Shown one piece after another: positions 25,870 to 34,143 of a stretch of DNA of 64,000 bases. The notes under the pieces were generated by a model that was given only the letters and a program-made list of their open reading frames with translations, searched no databases and had not been told where the DNA came from. The stretch is taken from the NCBI GenBank assembly GCA_020161315.1, contig JAIUOH010000009.1, forward strand, positions 17,701 to 81,700, in the 5' to 3' direction. Source of the DNA: Actinomycetota bacterium. Lineage in GTDB: Bacteria > Actinomycetota > Actinomycetes > Actinomycetales > Microbacteriaceae. Both the position numbers and the translations under genes were made by a program. Within the stretch, counting starts at the first letter, position 1, and every line of letters begins with the position of its first letter.

Positions 25870-26568
25870 CTACTTTTGTGGCCAGTCGCCGTTCGCGACG
25901 AAGCCGGGGTCTTTGACCCGACGCATGTACTCCTGAAAGCTCGCCGCCTGCGCCGCAGCCCAGCCGATCTGCTGCTGGTGCAGATCGATCAGTTCACCGG
26001 GCAGCGACTGCGAGTACTTCAGCGCAATCGCCTGGGCGACCCTGCCCGCGGCTATCGCGTCTTCACCCGCATCGTGCGCAAGCCCGAGCGGCACTCTGTA
26101 GTGCTCAGCGACCGCTTCGAGTGTGCGCTTGCCCTTGCGATAGCGATCGAGTTGCTTATCGAGAATCAGGGGGTCGACAACGGGTGCGATCTCTGCTGGC
26201 CACGCAACCCCATAACGGGCTGCCTCTGCGCGCAGCAGGCTGAGATCGAAGGGAGCGTTGTAGGCAACAACCGGAAACCCGCGATCGAGCATCTGCAGAA
26301 GCTGCGCCACGAGTTGCGAGATGCCAACAGCCGCGTCGACCCCGCTGGCGCGCGCCACCTCGGTGGTGATGCCGTGAATGTTCGAAGCGGCCTGGGGAAT
26401 CTCGACACCCGGGTCGATCAGCCAGTCGTAACGCTCGAGCACCTCGCCGCCGGCACCGAGCAGCGCAATCGTGCTGCTGACAATTCTGGCCTGCGAGGTG
26501 TCGACACCGGTGGTTTCGGTATCGAACACTGCCAGTTTCTCGGCCCAGAGGGGGAGTGTGTTCGTCAC
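25870..26568 (-). CDS. DnaQ-like 3'-5' exonuclease
   Basis: This 232-residue protein is a DEDDh exonuclease like the DNA polymerase III epsilon subunit. Exo I is LAVFDTETTGVDTS (near residue 15), Exo II is VVAYNAPFDLSLL and Exo III is LGLAHDAGEDAIAAG with the catalytic His and Asp. No BRCT or helicase domain is attached, so it may act in repair or RNA processing rather than replication. GTG 26568 is chosen because AAAGGA lies 6 nt upstream; frame extension beyond has no family similarity. Divergent from the alpha/beta hydrolase gene. Confidence 0.87.
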   Translation of the reverse strand: MTNTLPLWAEKLAVFDTETTGVDTSQARIVSSTIALLGAGGEVLERYDWLIDPGVEIPQAASNIHGITTEVARASGVDAAVGISQLVAQLLQMLDRGFPVVAYNAPFDLSLLRAEAARYGVAWPAEIAPVVDPLILDKQLDRYRKGKRTLEAVAEHYRVPLGLAHDAGEDAIAAGRVAQAIALKYSQSLPGELIDLHQQQIGWAAAQAASFQEYMRRVKDPGFVANGDWPQK

Positions 26569-26638
26569 GATGATCCTTTCGTACGTGCACAACCCTATCC
26601 GTAGCGGCCGATACCGGGGTTTCACGACAGCAAGGCAA

Positions 26639-26644
26639 TAGACT
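26639..26644 (+). promoter_or_regulatory. -10 element (TAGACT), leaderless start
   Basis: TAGACT ends 6 nt before GTG 26651, which argues for that codon over GTG 26648 as start. Confidence 0.42.
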
Positions 26645-26650
26645 CTTGTG

Positions 26651-27541
26651 GTGCATGCTGAACGTTTTGAAGTACCGACCCTCGGCATGCGAACACGCGC
26701 GTGGCGCTACGGGGCTGCCGATGGCGAACTGCTGATTTTGGTGCACGGCTATCGCGGCGATCACCACGGCCTCGAAGGCCTAGCTCTCGCCGCAAGCCGG
26801 CTCGCTCCCGAACTCAGCATCGTGGTGCCCGACCTTCCAGGGTTTGGTGAAACCCCCGCCGTTCCTAGTCGAACGCACGATCTCGAGATGTTTGGCGAAT
26901 GGCTGTGCGAGTTCGCCGCACAGCTCAGCGGGGGAGCGGCATTTGCTATCCTCGGTCACTCTTTCGGGTCTCTGGTGGTCGCAAACGCACGTGCCCAGGG
27001 GCTCGCTCCCAGCTGCACGACGCTCATCAACCCGATCTCGGCGCCAGCGCTCGAGGGTCCGCAGGCGATCATGACGCAGCTTGCCATTGGCTACTACAAG
27101 GCCGCCTCGTTGCTTCCAGAGGCTCCCTCGCGAGCGCTGCTCGGTCACCCGCTCATCGTACGGGTCATGAGCGAGGTCATGGCTAAGACCCGCGACCCCG
27201 AGCTGCGCGCCTGGATTCATGACCAGCACGACCGCTACTTCAGCCGTTTTGCCGACAGCCGAACGCTGCTCGATTCGTTTCGCGCCTCGGTCTCTCACAC
27301 CGTCACCGAGTACGTCGAAGCATTTACCGGCCCAACGTTGCTCATTGCGGGGGATCGCGATGACATCACGCCGCTCAGCGAACAGCTGGCACTCGCGCAC
27401 CGGCTCGAGAGCGCCTCGCTGCGCGTGGTGCCGGGAGTTGGGCACCTGGTGCACTACGAGGCAGTCGACTATGCGGCGGAAGAACTCATCACATTCTTGC
27501 GGGCGCACAGCCCCATCAACACGGGGGAGAGCGCGGAGTGA
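26651..27541 (+). CDS. Alpha/beta fold hydrolase
   Basis: This 296-residue protein is an alpha/beta hydrolase: ILVHGYRGDHHGLEGL (oxyanion region with HGY), VVPDLPGFGETPA, the nucleophile elbow FAILGHSFGSLVV (Ser), LIAGDRDDITPL (Asp) and VVPGVGHLVHYE (His), a full catalytic triad. Substrate is unknown. The start GTG 26651 is based on spacing from a TAGACT box; GTG 26648 directly before it is an alternative. Its stop overlaps the SpoU methyltransferase start by 4 nt, so the two are coupled. Confidence 0.85.
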   Translation: MHAERFEVPTLGMRTRAWRYGAADGELLILVHGYRGDHHGLEGLALAASRLAPELSIVVPDLPGFGETPAVPSRTHDLEMFGEWLCEFAAQLSGGAAFAILGHSFGSLVVANARAQGLAPSCTTLINPISAPALEGPQAIMTQLAIGYYKAASLLPEAPSRALLGHPLIVRVMSEVMAKTRDPELRAWIHDQHDRYFSRFADSRTLLDSFRASVSHTVTEYVEAFTGPTLLIAGDRDDITPLSEQLALAHRLESASLRVVPGVGHLVHYEAVDYAAEELITFLRAHSPINTGESAE

Positions 27542-28383
27542 GAGTGCAACGTATCGAGAATCTCGACATGTCGGGGCTCGAAGATTTTACGAGCCTCACG
27601 GATGTTGCACTGCGCCGCAAACTTGAGCCCGAGGGCGGACTCTACCTTGCGGAGTCGCCAAAGGTCATTGAGCGGGCGCTGAACGCCGGCCACCGGCCGC
27701 GCTCGGTGCTGCTGCTTGAGCAGTGGCTCCCCAGCATCGCGCCGTTGCTTGAGGCACACCCAGACGTGCCGGTGTTCGTCGGGGAGTCGTCGCAGCTAGA
27801 AGCACTCACCGGCTTTCACCTGCACCGCGGCGCGTTGGCTTCAATGCATCGGCCCGAGCCGCGCGACCCGCTCGAGCTGCTGCGTGCCTCGCGGCGCATC
27901 GTGGTGCTCGAAGACCTCGCAGACCATACCAACGTTGGTGCGATTTTTCGCTCGGTCGCGGCGCTCGGCGCAGACGGCGTGCTCCTCACGCCTGGCTGCG
28001 CCGACCCGCTGTACCGTCGTGCGGTCCGCGTGAGCATGGGGGCTGTGCTGCAAGTGCCTTGGGCGCGCCTGCCACACTGGCGCGATGCCGGGCCGCTAAT
28101 TCGCGACGAGGGTTTTGAGCTCGCAGCCTTTGCGTTGCGAGATGACGCAGAAGATCTCGCCGATTTCGTGGGGGCAGTACCCGAGAAGTTGGCGCTGATG
28201 TTTGGCACCGAGGGGGAGGGCCTCAGCCGTCGTGCGCTTGGCGGCGCCACCCGGTGCGTCACGATTCCGATGGAACACGAGGTTGACTCACTGAACGTGT
28301 CGACCGCGGCCGCGCTCGCACTCTGGGCAGTGCGCACGGCGGATCGCGCTGCAGCTGCAGTCGCCCGCTCAGCCGATAGCTAG
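27538..28383 (+). CDS. TrmH/SpoU family RNA methyltransferase
   Basis: This 281-residue protein is a SPOUT-class RNA 2'-O-methyltransferase. It has an N-terminal substrate-binding domain (about residues 1-110) and the knotted catalytic domain with motif 1 EDLADHTNVGAIFRSVAALG, motif 2 LALMFGTEGEGLS and motif 3 IPMEHEVDSLNVSTAAALALW. The target may be 23S rRNA or tRNA; the sequence does not decide. GTG start overlaps the hydrolase stop (GTGA), with GGAG upstream. Confidence 0.9.
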   Translation: MRVQRIENLDMSGLEDFTSLTDVALRRKLEPEGGLYLAESPKVIERALNAGHRPRSVLLLEQWLPSIAPLLEAHPDVPVFVGESSQLEALTGFHLHRGALASMHRPEPRDPLELLRASRRIVVLEDLADHTNVGAIFRSVAALGADGVLLTPGCADPLYRRAVRVSMGAVLQVPWARLPHWRDAGPLIRDEGFELAAFALRDDAEDLADFVGAVPEKLALMFGTEGEGLSRRALGGATRCVTIPMEHEVDSLNVSTAAALALWAVRTADRAAAAVARSADS

Positions 28384-28393
28384 ATCCGCTCGC

Positions 28394-28399
28394 TAGGCT
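28394..28399 (+). promoter_or_regulatory. -10 element (TAGGCT), leaderless start
   Basis: TAGGCT ends 6 nt before ATG 28406; no ribosome-binding site is present. Confidence 0.5.
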
Positions 28400-28405
28400 C
28401 GCCGC

Positions 28406-29200
28406 ATGCCCCTTCGTCTTCGCGCGTTTCTCTACGCAGTCCTTGCGCTGCTAGTGGGCGTGTCGGCGTACCTGCTCGGCGTGGGCAGTTTTCTGGGCCA
28501 GTGGGCCGAATCGATTGTGCTGAACGCATCGGCATTTGACGCCGATCCGCCAGGTCCCTTGCGACTCGTCACGACCACGAACCTGCTCATCGCGCTCATC
28601 GCCGTCGGCGTCGTGGCCCTCTGGGTGCACGGAATACTGCGGGCGGTATCGATCCTCGCCGCGAGTGGTGTGGCGCTGGTCGCGTCACAGGTGCTCAAAG
28701 AGCGATGGCTGGAGCGGCCTGAGCTGCTCGAGTTTGACGTGATCAATACGTTTCCGAGCGGTCACATGACCGTGTACACGGTGCTTGTTGGTGCGCTGCT
28801 CTGGGCGCTGCCGCAGGGCGCGCGCTGGCTTGTAATGGTGCTGTCAGCGGTGTTGCTGGGAGTGGTGTCGTGGCAGCTTCTGGAGTATGGCTGGCACAGG
28901 CCAAGCGATTTACTGGGCGCACAGGCGCTCGCGGTGTGCACCTTTGCAATTGCTGCCTGGATCGGTCCGCGGCGCTCAAAGCGAAGTTCGCGCCGCGTCA
29001 GCGTATTCGGAAACTCGGCCTTCCGAATTATGTCAGCTTTGATGACACTGACTGGTGTGGTGCTCGTGGTTGGGGCGCTTGTGCTTGTTGCCATGGCAAC
29101 GTCTACGCGCAACGACGCGCTTATGCTAAACGCCGGCGAGATCGCCCTCATGGGCACTGGGGTGCTCGCGGTGAGAACTCTTGCGCGGCTGAGTCCGTAG
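28406..29200 (+). CDS. PAP2-family membrane phosphatase
   Basis: This 264-residue polytopic protein has the three PAP2 acid-phosphatase motifs: KERWLERP, TFPSGHM and YGWHRPSD (His and Asp; the usual leading Ser-Arg is not conserved). About seven hydrophobic helices surround them. Such enzymes remove phosphate from lipid phosphates, including undecaprenyl pyrophosphate or phosphatidylglycerophosphate. A GTGCGC-GTAA-GCGCAC hairpin follows at 29209-29224. It is upstream of the ABC export operon but separated from it by 166 nt and its own transcript end is unclear. Confidence 0.82.
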   Translation: MPLRLRAFLYAVLALLVGVSAYLLGVGSFLGQWAESIVLNASAFDADPPGPLRLVTTTNLLIALIAVGVVALWVHGILRAVSILAASGVALVASQVLKERWLERPELLEFDVINTFPSGHMTVYTVLVGALLWALPQGARWLVMVLSAVLLGVVSWQLLEYGWHRPSDLLGAQALAVCTFAIAAWIGPRRSKRSSRRVSVFGNSAFRIMSALMTLTGVVLVVGALVLVAMATSTRNDALMLNAGEIALMGTGVLAVRTLARLSP

Positions 29201-29236
29201 CCCGACGTGTGCGCGTAAGCGCACGATCCCGCTCGC

Positions 29237-29265
29237 ATTATCGATATTGTGATAATCCATATTAT
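29237..29265 (+). promoter_or_regulatory. AT-rich overlapping palindromes, candidate operator/promoter of export operon
   Basis: ATTATC at 29237-29242 and GATAAT at 29251-29256 form one inverted pair; ATAAT at 29252-29256 and ATTAT at 29261-29265 form a second. TATTAT at 29260-29265 could be a -10 box. The stretch is far more AT-rich than its surroundings. Binding protein unknown. Confidence 0.5.
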
Positions 29266-29294
29266 GTCAGCTTGAGGAGTGATTGAAGGCGAGG

Positions 29295-29333
29295 CTGGCC
29301 TCAACACCCCGAAAGCCGATAGCGTGAGGCCAG
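29295..29333 (+). repeat. 9-bp inverted repeat in export operon leader
   Basis: CTGGCCTCA (29295-29303) and TGAGGCCAG (29325-29333) are perfect complements around a 21-nt loop, 34 nt before the adaptor start. It could form an RNA hairpin in the 5' leader. The 29201-29366 gap holds no convincing gene. Confidence 0.55.
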
Positions 29334-29366
29334 AGCGCGAGGTTGTGGCGAAGGGCGGTTTGAGCG

Positions 29367-30291
29367 ATGTTGGTCTGGCGACGATGGATCTTTCCGATCT
29401 TCATGATCTTGCTCTTCGGCGCGATCGCCGCCTCGCTCGCAAAGCTCGCATTCTTCTCATCCCCTGACCAGGCATCAGTGGTTCCTGGTGGTGCAGTAAG
29501 CGACCCAGTCGTGTCGGTTGAAACGGCAACCATCGTGAACGAGCTCACGCTCACCGGCAGCATCGCCCGGGACACAGACGTCTCCGTCCGCAGCACTGTT
29601 ACCGGAACAGTCACCGCGGTACACGTAGCCGATGGCGCTGTAGTGGGCTCCGGTCAAGCACTATTCACAGTAAAGCAGTTGGATCCGGTTCGTTACACGG
29701 ACGTGGTTGCTTCCGAGGCAGGTCGTATCAGCGAGTTCGGTGTCGTTGCCAGCCAAGACATTTCTGTCGGCACCGAAATTGCCAAACTCACTCCAGATCG
29801 ATTCCATGTGCTGGCAACAGTGCAACCGGTGCAACTGTACCGACTGCTGAACGCCCCTGGCGAAGGCCAGGTCACGATCTCCGGCGGCCCCGCTCCGTTT
29901 ACCTGCACCGGACTCAGCACACAGGTGGCCGACGATGGCACCACCAGCGTGCGGTGCGCAGTACCCGCGGAACAGATCGTATTTCCGGGCCTTCCCGCGC
30001 AGCTCGATATCGCCGTCGGTACCGCCGAAAACGTGCTCGCTATTCCCACCACTGCGGTAAAGGGTGGCGCTGGTACCGGCGTTGTCTGGCTGATAGGTGC
30101 CGACGGCTCCCCCCACTGAAACGAAGGTTGAGTTTGGTGTCAGCGACGGCACGCTTGTCGAGGTGAAGTCTGGCCTGCAAGCAGGCGATCAGATTCGCCA
30201 GTTTGTGCCGGGCATTGCTGCTCCTGTCGAAGATTTTTGCTACGAGATAGCGCCCGGTGAAGAGGTGTGCGAGACGGGCACGAGCTGGTGA
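29367..30291 (+). pseudogene. MacA/HlyD-like export adaptor, frameshifted in a C6 run
   Basis: This would be a membrane-fusion/adaptor protein of an ABC exporter (about 307 residues if intact). It has an N-terminal membrane anchor (about residues 8-29), a lipoyl-like segment (STVTGTVTAVHVADGAVVGSGQ), a beta-barrel part and AENVLAIPTTAVKGG. In frame it stops at 30119, giving 250 residues. Omitting one C from the run CCCCCC at 30109-30114 joins it to the frame ending at 30291, restoring VEFGVSDGTLVEVKSGLQAGDQI, a normal adaptor C-terminus, and a GTGA overlap with the ATPase gene. The restored tail contains FCYEIAPGEEVC, a possible disulfide. True mutation, phase variation or sequencing error cannot be separated here; the shorter product may still be made. 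Confidence 0.78.
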
Positions 30292-30992
30292 GCCTCATCA
30301 AAGTAGCAGGCGTCTCAAAGCACGTCGAACTCGCTGACGGTTCTCGCCTTGAAATTCTCACGGACATCCAGATGTCGGTCGACGCCGGCGAACATCTCGC
30401 AGTCGTCGGTCGTAGCGGATCAGGAAAGACCACACTGCTCAACATCTTAGGTCTGCTCGACGCGCCCTCCAGCGGCAATGTCATCTTTGACGGAGTAGAG
30501 ACAGGCAAACTGCGAAAGCCAGCCCTCGACCGGCTGCGCGGCAACAGCATCGGCTACGTCTTTCAACAGTTCAACCTACTGAGCGGGCTGAACGCCCGTG
30601 AGAACGTCATGATGCCGCTGAGCTATGCAAGAGGAGCCGCCTTCTGGCGAAGACGGCTCCTCGCCGAGGCGATGCTCGATCGGGTGGGCCTTTCCCATCG
30701 CCTCGATTCGATGCCAGACCAGCTTTCGGGAGGCGAACAACAGCGCGTCGCCATCGCACGTGCGCTTGTGCGAGAACCGCGCATGATCCTCGCCGATGAA
30801 CCAACTGGAGCCCTCGATATCGAAACCGGTACGAGTGTGATGCAACTTCTTGAAGAAGTCACGACCGAGAACGGTGCGGCGCTCATTACGATCACTCACG
30901 ACCCGGGCGTTGCGCGACTGGCTCGCAGGCAATTACGGCTTGATCACGGAGTGCTTGAGGCAGAGGAGGCAAGCGATGCGGTCTCCCGCTGA
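30288..30992 (+). CDS. ABC exporter ATPase, MacB/LolD type
   Basis: This 234-residue ATPase is of the MacB/LolD/BceA class. Walker A is [12 protein letters not shown], the class pattern is [24 protein letters not shown], the signature is [19 protein letters not shown] and Walker B is [19 protein letters not shown] 30288 is the likely start because it overlaps the restored adaptor stop; [13 protein letters not shown] then begins the domain correctly. It pairs with the FtsX-type permease that follows. Substrates of such exporters include peptides, lipoproteins and antibiotics; this one is unknown. Confidence 0.9.
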   Translation: MSLIKVAGVSKHVELADGSRLEILTDIQMSVDAGEHLAVVGRSGSGKTTLLNILGLLDAPSSGNVIFDGVETGKLRKPALDRLRGNSIGYVFQQFNLLSGLNARENVMMPLSYARGAAFWRRRLLAEAMLDRVGLSHRLDSMPDQLSGGEQQRVAIARALVREPRMILADEPTGALDIETGTSVMQLLEEVTTENGAALITITHDPGVARLARRQLRLDHGVLEAEEASDAVSR

Positions 30993-32238
30993 ACGCGGCG
31001 AATCAGTCGGATCGCGGGCGCTTGCCTCGATTGCCGGCACCCTTACTGAATCCTGGGGCGAGCTTCGCACGCACAAGCTACGGGTGATTCTCAGCCTGAT
31101 TGGGATCGCGGTGGCCGTGGCTGCCCTTACCGCTGTGGTTGGCCTCGGCGAATTGCAGAAGCAGGCAATGCTCGAAAATAACGAGCGATGGGGCGGCAGA
31201 ATTGCCACCCTGCGCATCGAGACTGTCTCAGAAACTGGCTCCCCCATCGACTGGAACGCGCTTGATGAACAGTTTGAGCGAGTGAACGAACGCTACGGTT
31301 TTACCCACGCCACTCGTCTCATTGATGGAGCAGTGCAGTTGCCTGTGCAACTCGACGACGGGGTACACCAAATTCCCTCCAGGCAATTCGATCCCGCATA
31401 TCCAACGATCCACCGCACCGCACTCAAACAGGGGCGTTGGTTCAGACCTGACGACGTTTCATTGCTCGCTCCCCCTATTGTGGTCACAGAGCCGCTTTGG
31501 GAGCGAATTGGAAGCCCCCCGCTCAGTGCCCATCCACTGCTTGAGATGACGGGCAACGTTGTCGGCAGCTATCAGATCGTTGGTGTGACACCGAAAGCCG
31601 GCGAGTGGGACACCGAGTTGCGGGTCGATATGCTCTACGAAAGCTACCTGCAGCGCGTTGGCGAGGTACCAACCGAGGTGTCGGTGTCGCGCGAGGTATG
31701 GATCCAGGGAAGCAAGGCCGCCGAAATAGGGCCCGTGCTCGCAATGGATCTGCGCGCCGGCCTTCCCACGGGCACGGTAATCTCAGTCTTTCGCAGCGAC
31801 GCGGGAGCGAATCCCGGATTCGAACAGGGCTTTCTCATGATGCAACTCATCACAGGCGCGATTTCGAGCATCGTGTTGCTCCTGGGTGGGCTGAGCCTCG
31901 TCAACATACAGCTTGTCGCTATGCGCCAGAGGATCCGCGAGATTGGCGTGCGCAGAAGCTTTGGCGCGAGTGGCAGCCGTATCTTTTCATCAGTGATGAT
32001 GGAAAGCGTCGTCGCCACCGCGGTCGCCGGCGTGCTCGGCATTGCGCTTGCAGTGGCCATCGTTCGTAGTCCGCTCGTCATGGACACCCTATTCATGGGC
32101 ATGCAAGATGTGCCCCCGTTCCCCCTCGTCGCAGCGCTTATCGGGCTTGGCGCTGCGGTGCTCACAGGGGCGCTTGCAGGGCTGGTGCCGGCAATTGTTG
32201 CGACGCGTGTGCGCGTGATTGACGCGATCAGATACTGA
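30976..32238 (+). CDS. ABC exporter permease, FtsX/MacB type
   Basis: This 420-residue permease has the MacB plan: a first helix (about residues 34-53, LRVILSLIGIAVAVAALTAVVG), a large extracytoplasmic domain (about 55-280) and three C-terminal helices (FMMQLITGAISSIVLLLGGLS region, SVVATAVAGVLGIALAVAIV, LVAALIGLGAAVLTGALAGLVPA). MRQRIREIGVRRSFGAS is the cytoplasmic coupling segment typical of FtsX domains. ATG 30976 follows GAGGAG at 6 nt and overlaps the ATPase end by 17 nt. A longer upstream frame exists but runs inside the ATPase gene. It converges with trpD. Confidence 0.88.
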   Translation: MRSPAERGESVGSRALASIAGTLTESWGELRTHKLRVILSLIGIAVAVAALTAVVGLGELQKQAMLENNERWGGRIATLRIETVSETGSPIDWNALDEQFERVNERYGFTHATRLIDGAVQLPVQLDDGVHQIPSRQFDPAYPTIHRTALKQGRWFRPDDVSLLAPPIVVTEPLWERIGSPPLSAHPLLEMTGNVVGSYQIVGVTPKAGEWDTELRVDMLYESYLQRVGEVPTEVSVSREVWIQGSKAAEIGPVLAMDLRAGLPTGTVISVFRSDAGANPGFEQGFLMMQLITGAISSIVLLLGGLSLVNIQLVAMRQRIREIGVRRSFGASGSRIFSSVMMESVVATAVAGVLGIALAVAIVRSPLVMDTLFMGMQDVPPFPLVAALIGLGAAVLTGALAGLVPAIVATRVRVIDAIRY

Positions 32239-32245
32239 GCGTCGC

Positions 32246-33313
32246 TTACATGTCTTGTGCGTGACGCCGTGTCGATTCGACCCACGAATCGAGTTTTGCG
32301 AGCGCTTTACCGGAGTCGACAGTTTCTGCGGCAACATCGAACGCGACCCGCAACCGGTCAAGAATTGGGCGATCAACCGATTCAGGTTCGCGCACAAGGT
32401 CGTAAGTGACGATGCCGGCCGCGGCGTTGAGCAGCACGATGTCGCGCACCGGGCCCGTCTCCCCCTCGAACACGCGCCTGACAATGGCGGCGTTCTGCTC
32501 GGGGCTGCCACCGATCAGATCATCGATGCGGGCGCGTGGAATGCCGAGGTCACGCGGGTCAAGGTCATGCTCGGTGAGTGCGCCGCGGCTGACCTCCCAG
32601 ATGTGCGAGTGCCCCGTTGTCGTGAGTTCATCGAGGCCGTCGTCGCCACGGAACACGAGCGCGGTCGCTCCCCTGAATCGAAAGAGATCGGCAAACAGCG
32701 GGGCGCGCGCGATATCGGCGACGCCGGCTGCTGTGGCCTCGGGGCGCACCGGGTTGCACAGCGGGCCGAGATAGTTGAAGACCGTCTGCACACCGAGCTC
32801 CGCTCGCACGGGGGCGACATGCCTAAAGCCAGGAAGAAACCGCGCGGCGTGCACAAACGCGATGCCGGCCTCTTCAAAACTCTGCACGAGTGGCTCGGGC
32901 TCGAGCGAAAGGTCAATGCCCAGCGCGGTTAGCACATCAGACGAGCCCGACTTGCTGCTGGCGGCACGATTGCCGTGCTTGACCACGGGAATACCCGAGG
33001 CCGCGGCGATCACCGAGGCCATGGTTGAGATGTTGACGGTTCCGAAGCGGTCTCCCCCGGTGCCCACGATGTCGAGTGACATCGCGGGTAGCTTGATCTC
33101 GCGCGCCTCCGCAAGAATCGCGTCGCGGAAGCCAACAATCTCATCCACGGTGACGCCCTTGCGCTGCAGGGCAATCAAGAAAGCGCCCATCTGAGCGGGT
33201 GTGGCGTTTCCGGTCATGAACTCGGCCATCGCCCAGTCTGCCTGAGAGACGCTGAGGTCTCCCCCGTCAATTAGTGTGGTGAGTACGACGGGCCAGCTGC
33301 GTTCATCAAGCAT
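32246..33313 (-). CDS. trpD: Anthranilate phosphoribosyltransferase
   Basis: This is TrpD (355 residues), joining anthranilate and PRPP in tryptophan synthesis. Landmarks are VGTGGDRFGTVNISTMASVIAA (PRPP and phosphate binding), VVKHGNRAASSKSGSSDVL (anthranilate site) and FLPGFRHVAPVRAELGVQTVFNYLGPLCNP. ATG 33313 is chosen because a TAGAAT box ends 7 nt before it; an earlier in-frame start at 33370 would put this box inside the gene. The place beside ctaE is conserved in actinobacteria, although no other trp gene is nearby. Confidence 0.95.
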   Translation of the reverse strand: MLDERSWPVVLTTLIDGGDLSVSQADWAMAEFMTGNATPAQMGAFLIALQRKGVTVDEIVGFRDAILAEAREIKLPAMSLDIVGTGGDRFGTVNISTMASVIAAASGIPVVKHGNRAASSKSGSSDVLTALGIDLSLEPEPLVQSFEEAGIAFVHAARFLPGFRHVAPVRAELGVQTVFNYLGPLCNPVRPEATAAGVADIARAPLFADLFRFRGATALVFRGDDGLDELTTTGHSHIWEVSRGALTEHDLDPRDLGIPRARIDDLIGGSPEQNAAIVRRVFEGETGPVRDIVLLNAAAGIVTYDLVREPESVDRPILDRLRVAFDVAAETVDSGKALAKLDSWVESTRRHAQDM

Positions 33314-33320
33314 ACGAACG

Positions 33321-33326
33321 ATTCTA
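33321..33326 (-). promoter_or_regulatory. -10 element (TAGAAT) of trpD, leaderless
   Basis: Minus-strand TAGAAT ends 7 nt before ATG 33313. Confidence 0.42.
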
Positions 33327-33348
33327 GGCGCTTTACCGACACAAAAAG

Positions 33349-33426
33349 CCTCGTTGTGAAAGTAAGCCACGCCTTCATCTGATGAAAAGGAAACACCTCA
33401 AACCAGATAGGCTGGCACAAACGAGG
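33349..33426. repeat. Imperfect inverted repeat in the trpD-ctaE intergenic region
   Basis: CCTCGTTGTG (33349-33358) and CACAAACGAGG (33416-33426) are complementary with a one-base bulge, 57 nt apart. A TAGGCT box (33408-33413) lies directly before the right arm, so that arm would sit over the transcription start. A further palindrome ATGTG-N7-CACAT is at 33453-33469. Regulatory role is inferred only. Confidence 0.4.
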
Positions 33427-33481
33427 TGCGGAGAGTTCGGCGCGCCGTGTGAATGTGGAAGATACACATCAAACTTTCAGC

Positions 33482-33487
33482 CATAAT
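33482..33487 (+). promoter_or_regulatory. Candidate -10 element (CATAAT) at ctaE start
   Basis: CATAAT ends 6 nt before GTG 33494, the same geometry as other leaderless starts here. The TAGGCT at 33408-33413 may be a second, upstream promoter. Confidence 0.38.
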
Positions 33488-33493
33488 GGAGGG

Positions 33494-34123
33494 GTGACGA
33501 CAACCACCATGAATACTCAATCAGCCGTGTCTGCGGTCAAGCGTCCGAATACGGTCGCCGTTGGCACGATCGTGTGGCTCGGTAGCGAGCTCATGTTCTT
33601 CGCGGGTCTCTTCGCGATTTACTTCACGTTGCGGGCAATGAACCCCGAGTTGTGGGCCGAGCAGACTGCGAAGCACAACTTTACGTTCGCGCTCATCAAC
33701 ACCATCATTCTGGTGGCGTCGTCGTTCACCTGCCAGGCCGGCGTGTTCGCCGCAGAGCGCATGCAGCCATACGCTTCCGGCAAGGGAATTGGCAAGTGGG
33801 GCACCGTCGAGTGGTTCTACCTCACCTTCTTCCTTGGCGCGATCTTCGTCGCTGGCCAGGCATGGGAGTACGCGACTTTCACCTCTGAGAACATTCTCTT
33901 CAACGGTGACCCCTACGGTTCGGCGTTCTACCTCACCACGGGCTTCCACGGCATCCACGTGTCGCTTGGTCTGCTTGCGTTCCTCTTTGTGATTGGCCGC
34001 ATCTACGCAGTCAAGAACTTCACGGTCAAGGAAGAGACCACGGCGGTTGTTGTGTCGTACTACTGGCACTTCGTCGACATCGTCTGGATTGCCCTGTTCA
34101 TCGTCATCTACATGGTCAAATAG
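33494..34123 (+). CDS. ctaE: Cytochrome c oxidase subunit III
   Basis: This is subunit III of the aa3 oxidase (209 residues), of the short five-helix actinobacterial type. [20 protein letters not shown] is the start of the conserved region, with [25 protein letters not shown] and [18 protein letters not shown] toward the end. The start is uncertain between GTG 33494 and ATG 33509; the CATAAT box favours the former. It leads the ctaE-qcrCAB gene string. Confidence 0.94.
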   Translation: MTTTTMNTQSAVSAVKRPNTVAVGTIVWLGSELMFFAGLFAIYFTLRAMNPELWAEQTAKHNFTFALINTIILVASSFTCQAGVFAAERMQPYASGKGIGKWGTVEWFYLTFFLGAIFVAGQAWEYATFTSENILFNGDPYGSAFYLTTGFHGIHVSLGLLAFLFVIGRIYAVKNFTVKEETTAVVVSYYWHFVDIVWIALFIVIYMVK

Positions 34124-34143
34124 CTCAGGAGTTACCGAGAAAC

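Noticed and set aside
29279-29467. Small open frame before the export adaptor
   Set aside because: Its GTG abuts AGGAG with no spacing, it overlaps the adaptor start in another frame, and it has no recognisable content.
30105-30120. Programmed ribosomal frameshift as the main explanation of the adaptor break
   Set aside because: CCC-C just before a stop could allow +1 slipping, but no stimulatory Shine-Dalgarno-like element at a suitable distance was seen; a C-run length change is simpler.
30097-30291. Separate small gene at the end of the adaptor
   Set aside because: Its sequence continues the adaptor fold once one C is omitted, so it is better read as the second half of a frameshifted gene.
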